Below are positions 1-9,648 of a stretch of DNA of 64,000 nt, piece after piece. Position numbers and translations under genes: made by a program. Origin of the DNA: Burkholderia territorii (GTDB taxonomy: Bacteria > Pseudomonadota > Gammaproteobacteria > Burkholderiales > Burkholderiaceae); NCBI RefSeq assembly GCF_902833055.1, contig NZ_CADFEJ010000013.1, positions 62,001-126,000 of the forward strand, written 5' to 3'. How positions within the stretch are numbered: the first letter of the stretch is position 1; each line of letters begins with the position of its first letter. Below the pieces are notes generated by a model. The model was not told the origin of the DNA and did not search any database. It worked only from the letters and a program-made list of their open reading frames with translations.

Positions 1-81
1 TCGCAAGGCACGATCCAGACGGTGCTGTCCGACTACTCGGTCGGCGTCGATCCGCAGTTCGTGCAGAAGGCCGCGCGCTGA
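1..81 (+). CDS. tauA: C-terminal end of a probable taurine ABC transporter substrate-binding protein (partial)
   Basis: An open frame enters from the left edge and ends with TGA at 79-81, giving 26 visible residues that finish FVQKAAR. The fragment is too short to identify by itself. It lies 39 bases upstream of a nitrate/sulfonate/taurine-type ATPase gene and then a matching permease, and the periplasmic binding protein is normally first in such operons. The identity as TauA or SsuA is therefore inferred from context only. Confidence 0.55.
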   Translation, partial: SQGTIQTVLSDYSVGVDPQFVQKAAR

Positions 82-918
<837 letters not shown>

Positions 919-989
919 TGCACGAGTTCGCGCGGCACGGCGCGTCCGTCGGGCGCGGCCGGATCAGTACTTTGCACAGGCAGGACGAC

Positions 990-1883
990 ATGAGCACGCA
1001 GGATTCCTGGCCGGCCGATCGAGCGGTCGCACCATTCGCGCAGGACGAGCGCAGCACGCCAGGGCAGCGCGCGGTGCGGGCGCCACGCGCATCGCATCGC
1101 TACCGGTTGCCCGGGCAGGGGCGGACGGCCGCGCTCAGCGCGGCGACGGTCGCGGCGCTGGCCGTGCTGTGGTGGGTCGCGACGCATCTGCAGTGGCTGC
1201 CGCCGCTGTTCCTGCCCACGCCGGAAGCGGTGTGGGCCGCGTTCGTCGACGCATGGCACGGCCGGATCCAGGGCGGCCTGCCGTTGTCCGACCATCTGTT
1301 GTGGAGCGCCGCGCGCGTGTTCGGCGCGTTCGTATTCGCCACCGCGATCGGCGTGCCGACGGGCATCCTGATGGGCGTGAGCCGCATCGCGCGCGGCGTG
1401 CTCGATCCGCTGCTGGAGTTTTACCGGCCGCTGCCGCCGCTTGCGTACCTGCCGCTCGTGGTGATCTGGTTCGGCATCGACGAGACGGCGAAGCTGGTCG
1501 TGATCTTTCTCGCGTGCTTCGCGCCGATCGCGATGGCCGCCCGCGCGGGCGTGCGCGCGGCGACGGTCGAGCAGATCAACGCCGCGTATTCGCTCGGCGG
1601 CAGCTTCGCGCAGATCGTGCGCCACGTCGTGCTGCCGGCCGCGCTGCCGGAAATCCTCACCGGCCTGCGGATCGCGATCGGCTTCGGCTGGACGACGCTC
1701 GTCGCGGCCGAGATGGTCGCCGCGACGGCCGGCCTCGGGCAGATGGTGCTCAATGCGTCGAGCTTCCTGCGCACGGATATCGTCGTGATGGGCATCCTGA
1801 TCATCGGCGCGATCGCGTGGCTGTTCGATCTCGCGATGCGATGGGTCGAGCGGCGGGTGGTGCCGTGGAAAGGGCGCGGGTGA
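990..1883 (+). CDS. tauC: Taurine/sulfonate ABC transporter permease
   Basis: This is a 297-residue inner-membrane permease of the TauC/SsuC family (binding-protein-dependent transport, inner membrane component). It has about six hydrophobic segments, and the EAA-type loop that docks the ATPase is visible around AAYSLGGSFAQIVRHVVLP. The N-terminus before residue 50 is polar and probably cytoplasmic. The ATG at 990 has a modest AGGACG ribosome site; an alternative ATG at 918 overlaps the tauB stop and would add 24 residues. It is the last gene of the tau operon. A GC-rich inverted repeat (GGCGGCGC/GCGCCGCC) at about 1895-1912 lies in the short convergent gap before ggt. Confidence 0.85.
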   Translation: MSTQDSWPADRAVAPFAQDERSTPGQRAVRAPRASHRYRLPGQGRTAALSAATVAALAVLWWVATHLQWLPPLFLPTPEAVWAAFVDAWHGRIQGGLPLSDHLLWSAARVFGAFVFATAIGVPTGILMGVSRIARGVLDPLLEFYRPLPPLAYLPLVVIWFGIDETAKLVVIFLACFAPIAMAARAGVRAATVEQINAAYSLGGSFAQIVRHVVLPAALPEILTGLRIAIGFGWTTLVAAEMVAATAGLGQMVLNASSFLRTDIVVMGILIIGAIAWLFDLAMRWVERRVVPWKGRG

Positions 1884-1925
1884 CGCGAACGCAGGCGGCG
1901 CACGCGCCGCCCGTTCCCGCCGGCC

Positions 1926-3818
1926 TCAATCGCCCATCGCGATCCCTTCGCGCCGCGGGTCCGCGCCGCCGAACCACACCGTCTGCCCCTGCACGTTCAG
2001 CCGCTGGATGCCCTGCAGGCCCGAGTTCATCTCGACGACCTGCACGTCGTGCCCGCGCCCCTTGAGCCCGTCGACGAGCGCATCCGACACGCGCCCGCGC
2101 TCGAGCTGCGTCGGCCCGTTCATCGATCCGAAGTTCGGCAGCGCGATCGCCTGCTGCATCGTCATCCCCCAGTCCATCACGCCGATCAGCGTCTTCGCGA
2201 CGTGGTTGATGATCGCGGGGCCGCCGGCCGAGCCGACGATCATCGTCACCTGTTTCGTCTTCTTGTCGAACACGAGTTCGGGCGACATCGACGAGCGCGG
2301 CCGCTTGCCCGGCTGCACGCGGTTCGCGACGGGCCGGCCGTTCTCGCTCGCCGCGAACGAGAAATCGGTGAGCTGGTTGTTCAGCATGAAACCGCGCACC
2401 ATCAGCCGCGAGCCGAACGCATCCTCGACGCTGGTCGTCATCGACAGCGCCTGGCCGTAGCGGTCGACGATCGCGATATCGGACGTCGACGGCAATTCGG
2501 GGCTGCGGTCGTCGGCCAGCGCGAGCGTCGCGCCCTGCGGCGTGCCGGCCTGCGCGACGCCCATGCTCGTGTCGCCGATCAGGCGCGCGCGCTGAGCGAG
2601 ATAGGTCTTGTCGGCAAGGCTCGCCCAGCTGCCGCCCGGCAACGGCACGAAATCCGGATCGGCGACGTAGCGCGCGCGATCGGCGAACGCGAGGCGCCCG
2701 GCCTCGCTGAACAGGTGCGCGGCAAACGGCGTCGGCTCGTAGCCGAGCTCGTTGCGTACCGGCTTCTGCGCGCCGATCTGCTGCCAGTCGGGCATCGCCT
2801 CGAGAATGCCGAGCATCTGCGCGATCGCGAGACCGCCCGACGACGGCGGCGGCATCCCGCACACCACCGAGCGCCGGTAGTCGGTGCACAGCGGCGCACG
2901 CACCTTCGCCTTGTAGCGCGCGAGATCCTGCAGCGACAGCAGACCCGGGTTGGTCGGATGCTTGCGCACCTTGGCGACGATGTCGCGCGCGATCGCGCCG
3001 GTGTAGAACGCATTCGCGCCGCGCTCGGCGACCTGGCGCAGCACGGTCGCGAGCGCGGGGTTCTTCAGCACCGTGCCGGCCGCCTTCGGCGTGCCGTCCT
3101 TGTTGTAGAAATACGCGCGCGCGGCCGCGTCGTTCATCAGGTACTTGTCGTTCGCGATCAGCATCGCGAGGCGCGGGCTGATCGTGAAGCCGTGCTCGGC
3201 GAGCCGGATCGCGGGCTGGAACAGCCGGCGCCACGGCAGCTTGCCGTGCGCCCGGTGCGCGGCCTCGAGCATGCGCAGCACGCCCGGCGTGCCGACCGAA
3301 CGGCCGCCGACGACGCCTTCGTAGAAGCCCATCGGCTGGCCGGTCGGGCCGTAGAACAGGCGCTCGGTCGCGGCGGCCGGCGCGGTCTCGCGGCCGTCGT
3401 ATGCCTGCGTCGTCTTGCCGTCGGAGTACAGCATGAACGCGCCGCCGCCGAGCCCGGACGATTGCGGCTCGACGAGCGCCAGCACCATCTGCGTCGCGAT
3501 CGCCGCGTCGATCGCGGTGCCGCCGGCCTTCAGCATGTCGTAGCCGGCCTGCGTCGCGAGCGGGTTCGCGGCCGCGATCATGAAATGCTGCGAGGTCCAG
3601 CCCGGCTTGTCGGTCCAGCCTGACGACCGCTCGGGCGCGTGAACGCCGGGCAGCGGCACCGCGGCGCCCGACGCGGCGGCAACCGGGACGACGGCGCCCG
3701 ACGGCGCGGACGGGGACGTGCAGCCCGCACCGAACGCGGCGAACGTGACGAGCGCGGCGAGCGTGAGCGTGGCGGCGAGCGTCCGGGGACGCGAATGCGG
3801 ACGGATCCGGTCGAACAT
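1926..3818 (-). CDS. ggt: Gamma-glutamyltransferase (lipoprotein-type)
   Basis: This 630-residue enzyme cleaves the gamma-glutamyl bond of glutathione and transfers or hydrolyses the glutamyl group in the periplasm. The chain begins with a signal sequence ending in a lipobox-like GAGC, so it is likely a lipid-anchored form. The catalytic threonine that becomes the N-terminus of the small subunit after self-cleavage is expected at about residue 445 (PSTSD before IAIVD). The glycine-rich SAGGPAI segment near the C-terminus matches the family. The ATG at 3818 was chosen because GAGGG precedes it; an upstream ATG at 3833 would add five residues. It is convergent with tauC. Glutathione synthesis genes lie far away at 24425. 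Confidence 0.9.
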   Translation of the reverse strand: MFDRIRPHSRPRTLAATLTLAALVTFAAFGAGCTSPSAPSGAVVPVAAASGAAVPLPGVHAPERSSGWTDKPGWTSQHFMIAAANPLATQAGYDMLKAGGTAIDAAIATQMVLALVEPQSSGLGGGAFMLYSDGKTTQAYDGRETAPAAATERLFYGPTGQPMGFYEGVVGGRSVGTPGVLRMLEAAHRAHGKLPWRRLFQPAIRLAEHGFTISPRLAMLIANDKYLMNDAAARAYFYNKDGTPKAAGTVLKNPALATVLRQVAERGANAFYTGAIARDIVAKVRKHPTNPGLLSLQDLARYKAKVRAPLCTDYRRSVVCGMPPPSSGGLAIAQMLGILEAMPDWQQIGAQKPVRNELGYEPTPFAAHLFSEAGRLAFADRARYVADPDFVPLPGGSWASLADKTYLAQRARLIGDTSMGVAQAGTPQGATLALADDRSPELPSTSDIAIVDRYGQALSMTTSVEDAFGSRLMVRGFMLNNQLTDFSFAASENGRPVANRVQPGKRPRSSMSPELVFDKKTKQVTMIVGSAGGPAIINHVAKTLIGVMDWGMTMQQAIALPNFGSMNGPTQLERGRVSDALVDGLKGRGHDVQVVEMNSGLQGIQRLNVQGQTVWFGGADPRREGIAMGD

Positions 3819-3889
3819 TGAAACCCTCGGCAACAGTGAATTCGAAGGAGGCGGCGTGTGCGCGGCACGCGCTCCGCACGGGCGGCGCG

Positions 3890-4852
3890 CTATTGTCGCC
3901 GCGCGGCCGGCGGGTTGTCACCCGACAGGAAACCCTGACGCATCCCGTCGGGCCCGCCCCGGCCGGTCTTTCCGGCCTGTTCGAGGATGAACTCTATGAA
4001 CGTCGCGGTCGCGCGCGTGTGGTGCCGGTTCGGCATGTAGAGCATGTACATGTGCGTGCCGAAGATACTGAGCCGATATGCATCGAGCGACGTGACGACC
4101 GTGCCGCGCCGCATGTCGTCCTGCATCACGTAGTCGGGCACGATGCCGACGCCGATCCCGGCGAGAATCGCCTGGCGCAGGAACAGGAAGTTCTCCGAAA
4201 TCAGCGTGGGCTCGAGCAGCACCTCGTGACGTTCGTCGCCGAGATACGCGGCGATCCGCAGCTGCCGCCCGAGCACCGTCGCGGTGACGACCGGCGCGGC
4301 GGCCAGCGCGCCGAGGCTCGCCGGCATCCCGTGCGCGGCGGCGAACGCGGGCGACGCGCACGCGACGTAGCGCACCGCGCCCATGTCGCGCGCGACGAGG
4401 TTCTGCGGCGGCTCGGACATCACGCGGATCGCGATGTCGACTTCGTCGCGCATCAGGTCCTCCACGCGATTCTCGAACACGACGTCGAGCACGATGCCCG
4501 GATGCAGCCGCTTGAACGCGAGCAGCCAGTCGGACATCACCATCTGCCCGTAGCCGCTCGGCACCGACAGCCGCACGCGGCCCTGCAGGTCCTGGCCGAG
4601 CGTCGTCACCGATTCCTGCGCGGCAAGCAGCTCGTTGCGGATGCGCCGGCCGTGTTCGTACAGCTTCAGCCCGATCTCGGTCGGCTCGATGCGGCGCGTC
4701 GTGCGGCGCACGAGCTGCTGGCCGATCGAGCGTTCGAGCTGGTTCAGCCGGTAGCTGACGTTCGCGCGGCTCATCTTGAGCCGCTGCGCGGCTTTGCTCA
4801 GGTTGCCCGCATCGAGAATCTCGACGAGCAGCGTCAGCGCGTTCAGGTCCAT
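3890..4852 (-). CDS. LysR-family transcriptional regulator
   Basis: This is a 320-residue LysR-type regulator. Residues 1-60 form the winged helix-turn-helix (LSKAAQRLKMSRANVSYRLNQLE), followed by a linker helix and a substrate-binding-like effector domain. The spacing TTRRIEPTEIGLKLYEHGRRI after the helix-turn-helix is typical of the family. It is divergent from the acyl-CoA catabolic operon starting at 5097, with two inverted repeats in the 244-base gap, so it is probably that operon's activator or repressor as well as its own regulator. The effector is unknown. The last 20 residues are proline- and arginine-rich and look disordered. Confidence 0.88.
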   Translation of the reverse strand: MDLNALTLLVEILDAGNLSKAAQRLKMSRANVSYRLNQLERSIGQQLVRRTTRRIEPTEIGLKLYEHGRRIRNELLAAQESVTTLGQDLQGRVRLSVPSGYGQMVMSDWLLAFKRLHPGIVLDVVFENRVEDLMRDEVDIAIRVMSEPPQNLVARDMGAVRYVACASPAFAAAHGMPASLGALAAAPVVTATVLGRQLRIAAYLGDERHEVLLEPTLISENFLFLRQAILAGIGVGIVPDYVMQDDMRRGTVVTSLDAYRLSIFGTHMYMLYMPNRHHTRATATFIEFILEQAGKTGRGGPDGMRQGFLSGDNPPAARRQ

Positions 4853-4899
4853 GCTCGATGTCTCCCGATCCGGCCCTTTGACGGTCCGAAAACATTCAA

Positions 4900-4918
4900 T
4901 GTCAAGTCAGACTTGACA
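4900..4918. promoter_or_regulatory. Perfect 8-3-8 inverted repeat, probable LysR operator
   Basis: TGTCAAGT, three bases, then ACTTGACA form a perfect dyad 48 bases upstream of the lysR start and about 180 bases from the start of the divergent operon. It contains the T-N11-A core typical of LysR sites. Each arm also supplies a TTGACA-like -35 hexamer, one per direction, although I see no convincing -10 partner in either direction. Confidence 0.6.
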
Positions 4919-4950
4919 GCTTGTAAAGGCGCGCGGGAATTGTCAATGAA

Positions 4951-4966
4951 TCTCGATCAATCGAGA
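4951..4966. promoter_or_regulatory. Second inverted repeat in the lysR/acyl-CoA operon gap
   Basis: TCTCGAT, two bases, then ATCGAGA form a perfect 7-2-7 dyad centred about 50 bases from the first dyad. Its arms differ from those of the first dyad. It could be an activation site for the same regulator or the site of a second factor. Confidence 0.4.
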
Positions 4967-5096
4967 ATCGAGTCATGCCCGGCAACCACGCCGGATCGTT
5001 TCCCGCCGCGCGGCATCAGGCTCGAAAGGCGGCATCGTTGGCCCGCCCCGACGACCGCTTCCGCCCGCCCGCGCGGCGCATCGCACTGGAGACACG

Positions 5097-7232
5097 ATGA
5101 ATTCATCCGCTTCCCCCGAATCCTCCCAGGCCGGCACCGTCACGCGCGAACGGCGCGACAAGCTGCTCGTCGTCACGATCGACCATCCGCCCGTCAACGC
5201 GTTGTCCGCCGACGTGCGGCGCGGCCTCGCCAACGCATTGGACGCCGCGCAGGCCGACGACGCGATCCGCGCGGTGCTGATCGTCGGCGCCGGCCGCAAT
5301 TTCATCGCGGGCGCCGACATCCGCGAATTCGGCAAGCCGCCGGTGCCGCCGTCGCTGCCCGACGTGTGCGAGCGGATCGAGTCGAGCGCGAAGCCGGTCG
5401 TGGTCGCGCTGCACGGCGCGACGCTCGGCGGCGGCCTCGAGGTCGCGCTCGCCGCGCATTACCGGCTCGCGGTGCCCGGCGCGAAGCTCGGCCTGCCCGA
5501 AGTCACGCTCGGCCTGCTGCCCGGCGCGGGCGGCACGCAGCGCACACCGCGCCTGATCGGTGCGAAGGCCGCGCTCGACCTGATGCTGACGGGGCGTCAC
5601 GCAAGCGCCGACGAAGCGCTCGCGCTCGGCCTCGTCGATCGCGTCGCGCACAGCGACGACACGCTCGCCGAAGGGCTCGCCTATGCGCAGGAACTCGTGT
5701 CGCTCGGCGCGCCGGCGCGGCGCACGCGCGATGCGCAGGGGCTTGCCGATCGCGCGGCCGCGCAGGCCGCGATCGACGCGGCGCGCGCCGAGTTGCCGAA
5801 GAAGTCGCGCGGGCTGTTCTCGCCCGCGAAGATCGTCGAAGCGGTCGAGGCGGCGCTCACGCTGTCGTTCGACGCGGGGATGAAGCTCGAGCGCAGCCTG
5901 TTCCTGCAATGCATCGACAGCCCGCAGCGCGCGGGCCTCGTGCACGCGTTCTTCGCGGAACGCGAGGCGGCCAAGGCGCCCGAGGCGCGCCGCGCGAGCG
6001 CACGGCCGGTCGAGCGGATCGGCGTGGTCGGCGGCGGCACGATGGGCGCGGGCATCGCGGTCGCGGCGCTCGACGCCGGGCTGCCGGTGACGATGATCGA
6101 GCGCGACGAAGCGTCGCTCGCGCGCGGCCGCGCGCATGTCGAGAAGGTGTACGACGCGCTCGTCGCGAAGGGGCGGATGACGCCGGCCGCGCATGCGGCG
6201 CGGCTCGCGCGCTTCAAGGGCAGCACGTCGTACGATGCGCTCGCGCAGGCCGACGTCGTGATCGAGGCCGTGTTCGAGGACATGGCCGTGAAGAAGGCCG
6301 TGTTCGCCGAGCTCGCGCGCGTGTGCAAGCCGGGCGCGGTGCTCGCGACCAACACGTCGTATCTCGACATCGACGAGCTGGCCGCCAGCATCGACCGGCC
6401 GGCCGACGTGATCGGCCTGCATTTCTTCTCGCCGGCCAACGTGATGAAGCTGCTGGAGATCGTCGTGCCGGCGCGCGCGAGCGCGGACGTCGTCGCGACC
6501 GCGTTCGCGCTGGCCAAGCAGCTGAAAAAGACGCCGGTGCGCGCGGGCGTGTGCGACGGCTTCATCGGCAACCGGATCCTCGCCGTCTACCGGACGGCGG
6601 CCGACTACCTGATGGAAGACGGCGCATCGCCGTACCAGATCGATCGCGCGGTGCGCGAATTCGGCTTCCCGATGGGACCGTTCCAGGTCGTCGATCTGGC
6701 GGGCGGCGACATCGGCTGGGCGACGCGCAAGCGCCGCGCGGCGACCCGCGACCCGCGCGCGCGCTACGTGGAGATTTCCGACCGGCTGTGCGAGCGCGGC
6801 TGGTTCGGGCAGAAGACCGCGCGCGGCTACTACCTGTATCCGGACGGCGCGCGCACCGGCACGCCGGACCCGGAAGTCGAGGCGATCGTCGCCGAGGAGC
6901 GCGCGAAGAAGGGCATCACGCCGCGCACCTTCACCGACGACGAGATCATGCGCCGCTACCTCGCCGCGATGATCAACGAAGGCGCGAACGTCGTGCACGA
7001 GAAGATCGCGCTGCGCCCGCTCGACGTCGACGCGGTGTTCCTGTACGGCTACGGCTTCCCGCGCTATCGCGGCGGCCCGATGCACTACGCGGACACGGTC
7101 GGCCTCGCGAACGTGCTTGCCGACATCCGCGCGTTCGCGAAGGAGGATCCGCTGTTCTGGAAGCCTTCGCCGCTGATCGTCGAGCTGGTCGAGCGCGGCG
7201 CAGGTTTCGCGAGCCTCAACCATATCGACTGA
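5097..7232 (+). CDS. Bifunctional enoyl-CoA hydratase / 3-hydroxyacyl-CoA dehydrogenase
   Basis: This 711-residue fusion catalyses two consecutive beta-oxidation steps: hydration of a 2-enoyl-CoA and NAD-dependent oxidation of the 3-hydroxyacyl-CoA. The crotonase domain occupies about residues 10-190, with the oxyanion-hole GADIREF and both family glutamates visible in GGGLEVAL and GLPEVTLG. The dehydrogenase Rossmann motif [10 protein letters not shown] starts at residue 308, the catalytic histidine is in LHFFSPAN, and C-terminal 3HCDH repeats follow. The length fits peroxisomal-type/FadJ-like fusions. No thiolase lies downstream. The neighbours are acyl-CoA dehydrogenases and a CoA-transferase, so it may serve a special acid rather than general fatty acids. 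Confidence 0.88.
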   Translation: MNSSASPESSQAGTVTRERRDKLLVVTIDHPPVNALSADVRRGLANALDAAQADDAIRAVLIVGAGRNFIAGADIREFGKPPVPPSLPDVCERIESSAKPVVVALHGATLGGGLEVALAAHYRLAVPGAKLGLPEVTLGLLPGAGGTQRTPRLIGAKAALDLMLTGRHASADEALALGLVDRVAHSDDTLAEGLAYAQELVSLGAPARRTRDAQGLADRAAAQAAIDAARAELPKKSRGLFSPAKIVEAVEAALTLSFDAGMKLERSLFLQCIDSPQRAGLVHAFFAEREAAKAPEARRASARPVERIGVVGGGTMGAGIAVAALDAGLPVTMIERDEASLARGRAHVEKVYDALVAKGRMTPAAHAARLARFKGSTSYDALAQADVVIEAVFEDMAVKKAVFAELARVCKPGAVLATNTSYLDIDELAASIDRPADVIGLHFFSPANVMKLLEIVVPARASADVVATAFALAKQLKKTPVRAGVCDGFIGNRILAVYRTAADYLMEDGASPYQIDRAVREFGFPMGPFQVVDLAGGDIGWATRKRRAATRDPRARYVEISDRLCERGWFGQKTARGYYLYPDGARTGTPDPEVEAIVAEERAKKGITPRTFTDDEIMRRYLAAMINEGANVVHEKIALRPLDVDAVFLYGYGFPRYRGGPMHYADTVGLANVLADIRAFAKEDPLFWKPSPLIVELVERGAGFASLNHID

Positions 7233-7261
7233 ACGTTCACCGCATTCGCAACGGACTCACG

Positions 7262-8458
7262 ATGGATCTCAATTTCACACCCGAAGAGGAAGCGTTCCGC
7301 ACCGACGTGCAGCGCTTTCTCGCCGCCGAACTGCCCGCGCGCATCGCGCGCAAGGTAAAGGGCGGCCTGCATCTGACGCGCGACGACATGCGCGAATGGC
7401 ACGCGATCCTCAATGCGCGCGGCTGGCTCGCGAGCCACTGGCCGCGCGAGTATGGCGGCCCCGGCTGGAGCGTCGCGCAGAAATTTCTGTTCGACAACGA
7501 ATGCGCGCTCGCGGGCGCGCCGCGCATCGTGCCGTTCGGCGTGAACATGCTCGGGCCCGTGCTGATCAAGTACGGCAGCGATGCGCAAAAGCGCCACTGG
7601 CTGCCACGCATTCTCGACGGCACCGACTGGTGGTGCCAGGGCTATTCGGAGCCGGGCGCCGGTTCCGACCTCGCGTCGGTGAAGACGAGCGCCGTGCGCG
7701 ACGGCGACCACTATGTCGTGAACGGGCAGAAGACGTGGACCACGCTCGGCCACTACGCGAACATGATCTTCTGCCTGGTGCGCACCGCGACCGACGTGCG
7801 CAAGCAGGAGGGCATCAGTTTCCTGCTGATCGACATGACGACGCCCGGTGTCGAAGTGCGCCCGATCGTCACGCTCGACGGCGAGCACGAGGTGAACGAG
7901 GTGTTCTTCACCGACGTGCGGGTGCCCGTGGCGAACCTGGTCGGCGAAGAGAACCGTGGCTGGACGTACGCGAAATACCTGCTCACGTACGAACGCACCA
8001 ATATCGCCGGGATCGGCTTCTCGACGGCCGCGCTCGAGCGGCTGCGCGCGGTCGCCGCGAAGGTCACGAAGAACGGCCGGCCGCTCGCGGACGATCCGTT
8101 CTTCGCGGCGCGCATCGCGCGCGTGGAGATCGAGCTCGAGAACATGCGCACGACCAACCTGCGCGTGCTGGCCGCGGTCGCGGGTGGCGGCGTGCCGGGC
8201 GCGGAAAGCTCGATGCTGAAGATTCGCGGCACGCAGATCCGCCAGGAGATCACCGCGCTGATGCGCCGCGCGATGGGGCCTTACGCGCAGCCGTTCGTCG
8301 AGGAGGCGCTCGACGCCGATTACGACGGCGAGCCGCTCGGCCCGGACGGGGCCGCCAGCGCCGCGCAGCAGTATTTCAACAACCGCAAGCTGTCGATCTT
8401 CGGCGGCTCGAACGAGATCCAGAAGAACATCATCGCGAAGATGATGCTCGGGCTGTAA
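7262..8458 (+). CDS. Acyl-CoA dehydrogenase family protein
   Basis: This 398-residue FAD-dependent acyl-CoA dehydrogenase introduces a 2,3 double bond into an acyl-CoA and passes electrons to ETF. The N-terminal helical domain, the flavin-binding segment WCQGYSEPGAGSDLAS and the C-terminal FGGSNEIQKNIIAKMMLGL are all present. The ATG at 7262 follows a 29-base gap after the fusion enzyme. It pairs with the next dehydrogenase gene. Adjacent paralogues of this kind often form one alpha2beta2 enzyme in steroid side-chain or branched-acid degradation, so a heteromeric enzyme is possible but unproven. Confidence 0.87.
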   Translation: MDLNFTPEEEAFRTDVQRFLAAELPARIARKVKGGLHLTRDDMREWHAILNARGWLASHWPREYGGPGWSVAQKFLFDNECALAGAPRIVPFGVNMLGPVLIKYGSDAQKRHWLPRILDGTDWWCQGYSEPGAGSDLASVKTSAVRDGDHYVVNGQKTWTTLGHYANMIFCLVRTATDVRKQEGISFLLIDMTTPGVEVRPIVTLDGEHEVNEVFFTDVRVPVANLVGEENRGWTYAKYLLTYERTNIAGIGFSTAALERLRAVAAKVTKNGRPLADDPFFAARIARVEIELENMRTTNLRVLAAVAGGGVPGAESSMLKIRGTQIRQEITALMRRAMGPYAQPFVEEALDADYDGEPLGPDGAASAAQQYFNNRKLSIFGGSNEIQKNIIAKMMLGL

Positions 8459-8472
8459 CGAGGGACGCGACG

Positions 8473-9618
8473 ATGGATTTCCAGCACACAGAAGACCGCC
8501 GGATGCTGGCGGACACGTTGAACCGGTTTATCGCCGAACAATATGCGTTCCCCGTGCGCGACCGCATCGCGCAGTCGGCCGACGGATTCGATCGCGCGAT
8601 GTGGCGGCGCTTCGCCGAACTCGGCGCGATCGGCGCGCTGTTTCCCGAAGCCGACGGCGGCTTCGGCGGCGCGGGTTTCGATATCGCCGTCGTATTCGAA
8701 TGCCTCGGGCGCGGGCTCGTCGTCGAGCCGTTCCTCGGTGCGCTGCTCGCGGGCCGCGCGCTGTCGCTGGCCGGCGGCGACGCGCATCGCGACAAGCTCG
8801 CCGCGTTGATCGACGGCAGCGCGAGCGCCGCGTTCGCGCACGACGAGCCGGGCTCGCACTACGAACTGACGACGGTGCGCACGCGCGCCGAGCGCACCGC
8901 CGACGGCTGGGTGCTGACCGGCGCGAAGGGTGTCGTCGACCAGGGCGCGCAGGCGGCGTTCCTGGTCGTCAGCGCGCGCGTGTCCGGCGATGACGACGAC
9001 GCGGCCGGCATCGGCCTGTTCGTCGTGCCGGCCGACGCGCCGGGCGTGTCGCTGCGCGACTACCGGAAGATCGACGGCGGCCGCGCGGCCGAAGTGCGCT
9101 TCGAGCGCGTCGTGTTGCCGGCCGATGCCGCGCTCGGCGCGCCGGATGCGCATGACGGAGAAGCCGGCGCCATGCTGCTCGAGCGCGTGCTCGGCTACGG
9201 GCTGCTCGCGCTGTCCGCGGAAGCGCTGGGCGCGATGGACGTCGCGAAGGACGCGACGCTCGACTACCTGCGCACGCGCAAGCAGTTCGGGCTGCCGATC
9301 GGCAGCTTCCAGGCGCTGCAGCACCGGATGGCCGACCTGCTGCTGGAAGTCGAGCAGGCGCGCTCGGCGGTGATCAACGCGGCCGCGCAGCTCGATGCGC
9401 CGCGCGCGGTGCGCGAACGCGCGCTCGCGGCGGCGAAATACAGCATCGGCCGGATCGGCACGCTCGTCGCCGAGGAGAGCATCCAGCTGCACGGCGGGAT
9501 CGGGATGACGTGGGAGCTGCCGCTGTCGCATTACGCGAAGCGGCTCGTGATGATCGATCACCAGCTCGGCGACGAGGATCACCATCTCGCGCGCTACATC
9601 GCGCTGTCGAAGCAGTAA
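8473..9618 (+). CDS. Second acyl-CoA dehydrogenase family protein
   Basis: This 381-residue acyl-CoA dehydrogenase homologue begins 14 bases after the preceding dehydrogenase gene. The family fold is recognisable from the N-terminal FQHTEDRRMLADTLNRFI helix, the middle beta domain, and the C-terminal QFGLPIGSFQALQHRMADL and EESIQLHGGIGMTWELPLSHYAKR segments. It is shorter and more divergent than its neighbour, as expected for the partner subunit of a two-gene dehydrogenase. The substrate cannot be read from the sequence. Confidence 0.85.
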   Translation: MDFQHTEDRRMLADTLNRFIAEQYAFPVRDRIAQSADGFDRAMWRRFAELGAIGALFPEADGGFGGAGFDIAVVFECLGRGLVVEPFLGALLAGRALSLAGGDAHRDKLAALIDGSASAAFAHDEPGSHYELTTVRTRAERTADGWVLTGAKGVVDQGAQAAFLVVSARVSGDDDDAAGIGLFVVPADAPGVSLRDYRKIDGGRAAEVRFERVVLPADAALGAPDAHDGEAGAMLLERVLGYGLLALSAEALGAMDVAKDATLDYLRTRKQFGLPIGSFQALQHRMADLLLEVEQARSAVINAAAQLDAPRAVRERALAAAKYSIGRIGTLVAEESIQLHGGIGMTWELPLSHYAKRLVMIDHQLGDEDHHLARYIALSKQ

Positions 9619-9648
9619 AGGCATACGACGCGAATGGAGGAGACAAGG

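Noticed and set aside
1801..3921. 706-codon minus-strand frame overlapping ggt
   Set aside because: It is a shifted reading of the ggt coding region with biased composition.
3818..7260. Plus-strand open frame joined to the first acyl-CoA dehydrogenase, giving a 1546-residue protein
   Set aside because: The upstream part runs antisense to lysR and out of frame through the hydratase fusion with Arg/Ala-rich sequence. The real start is the ATG at 7262.
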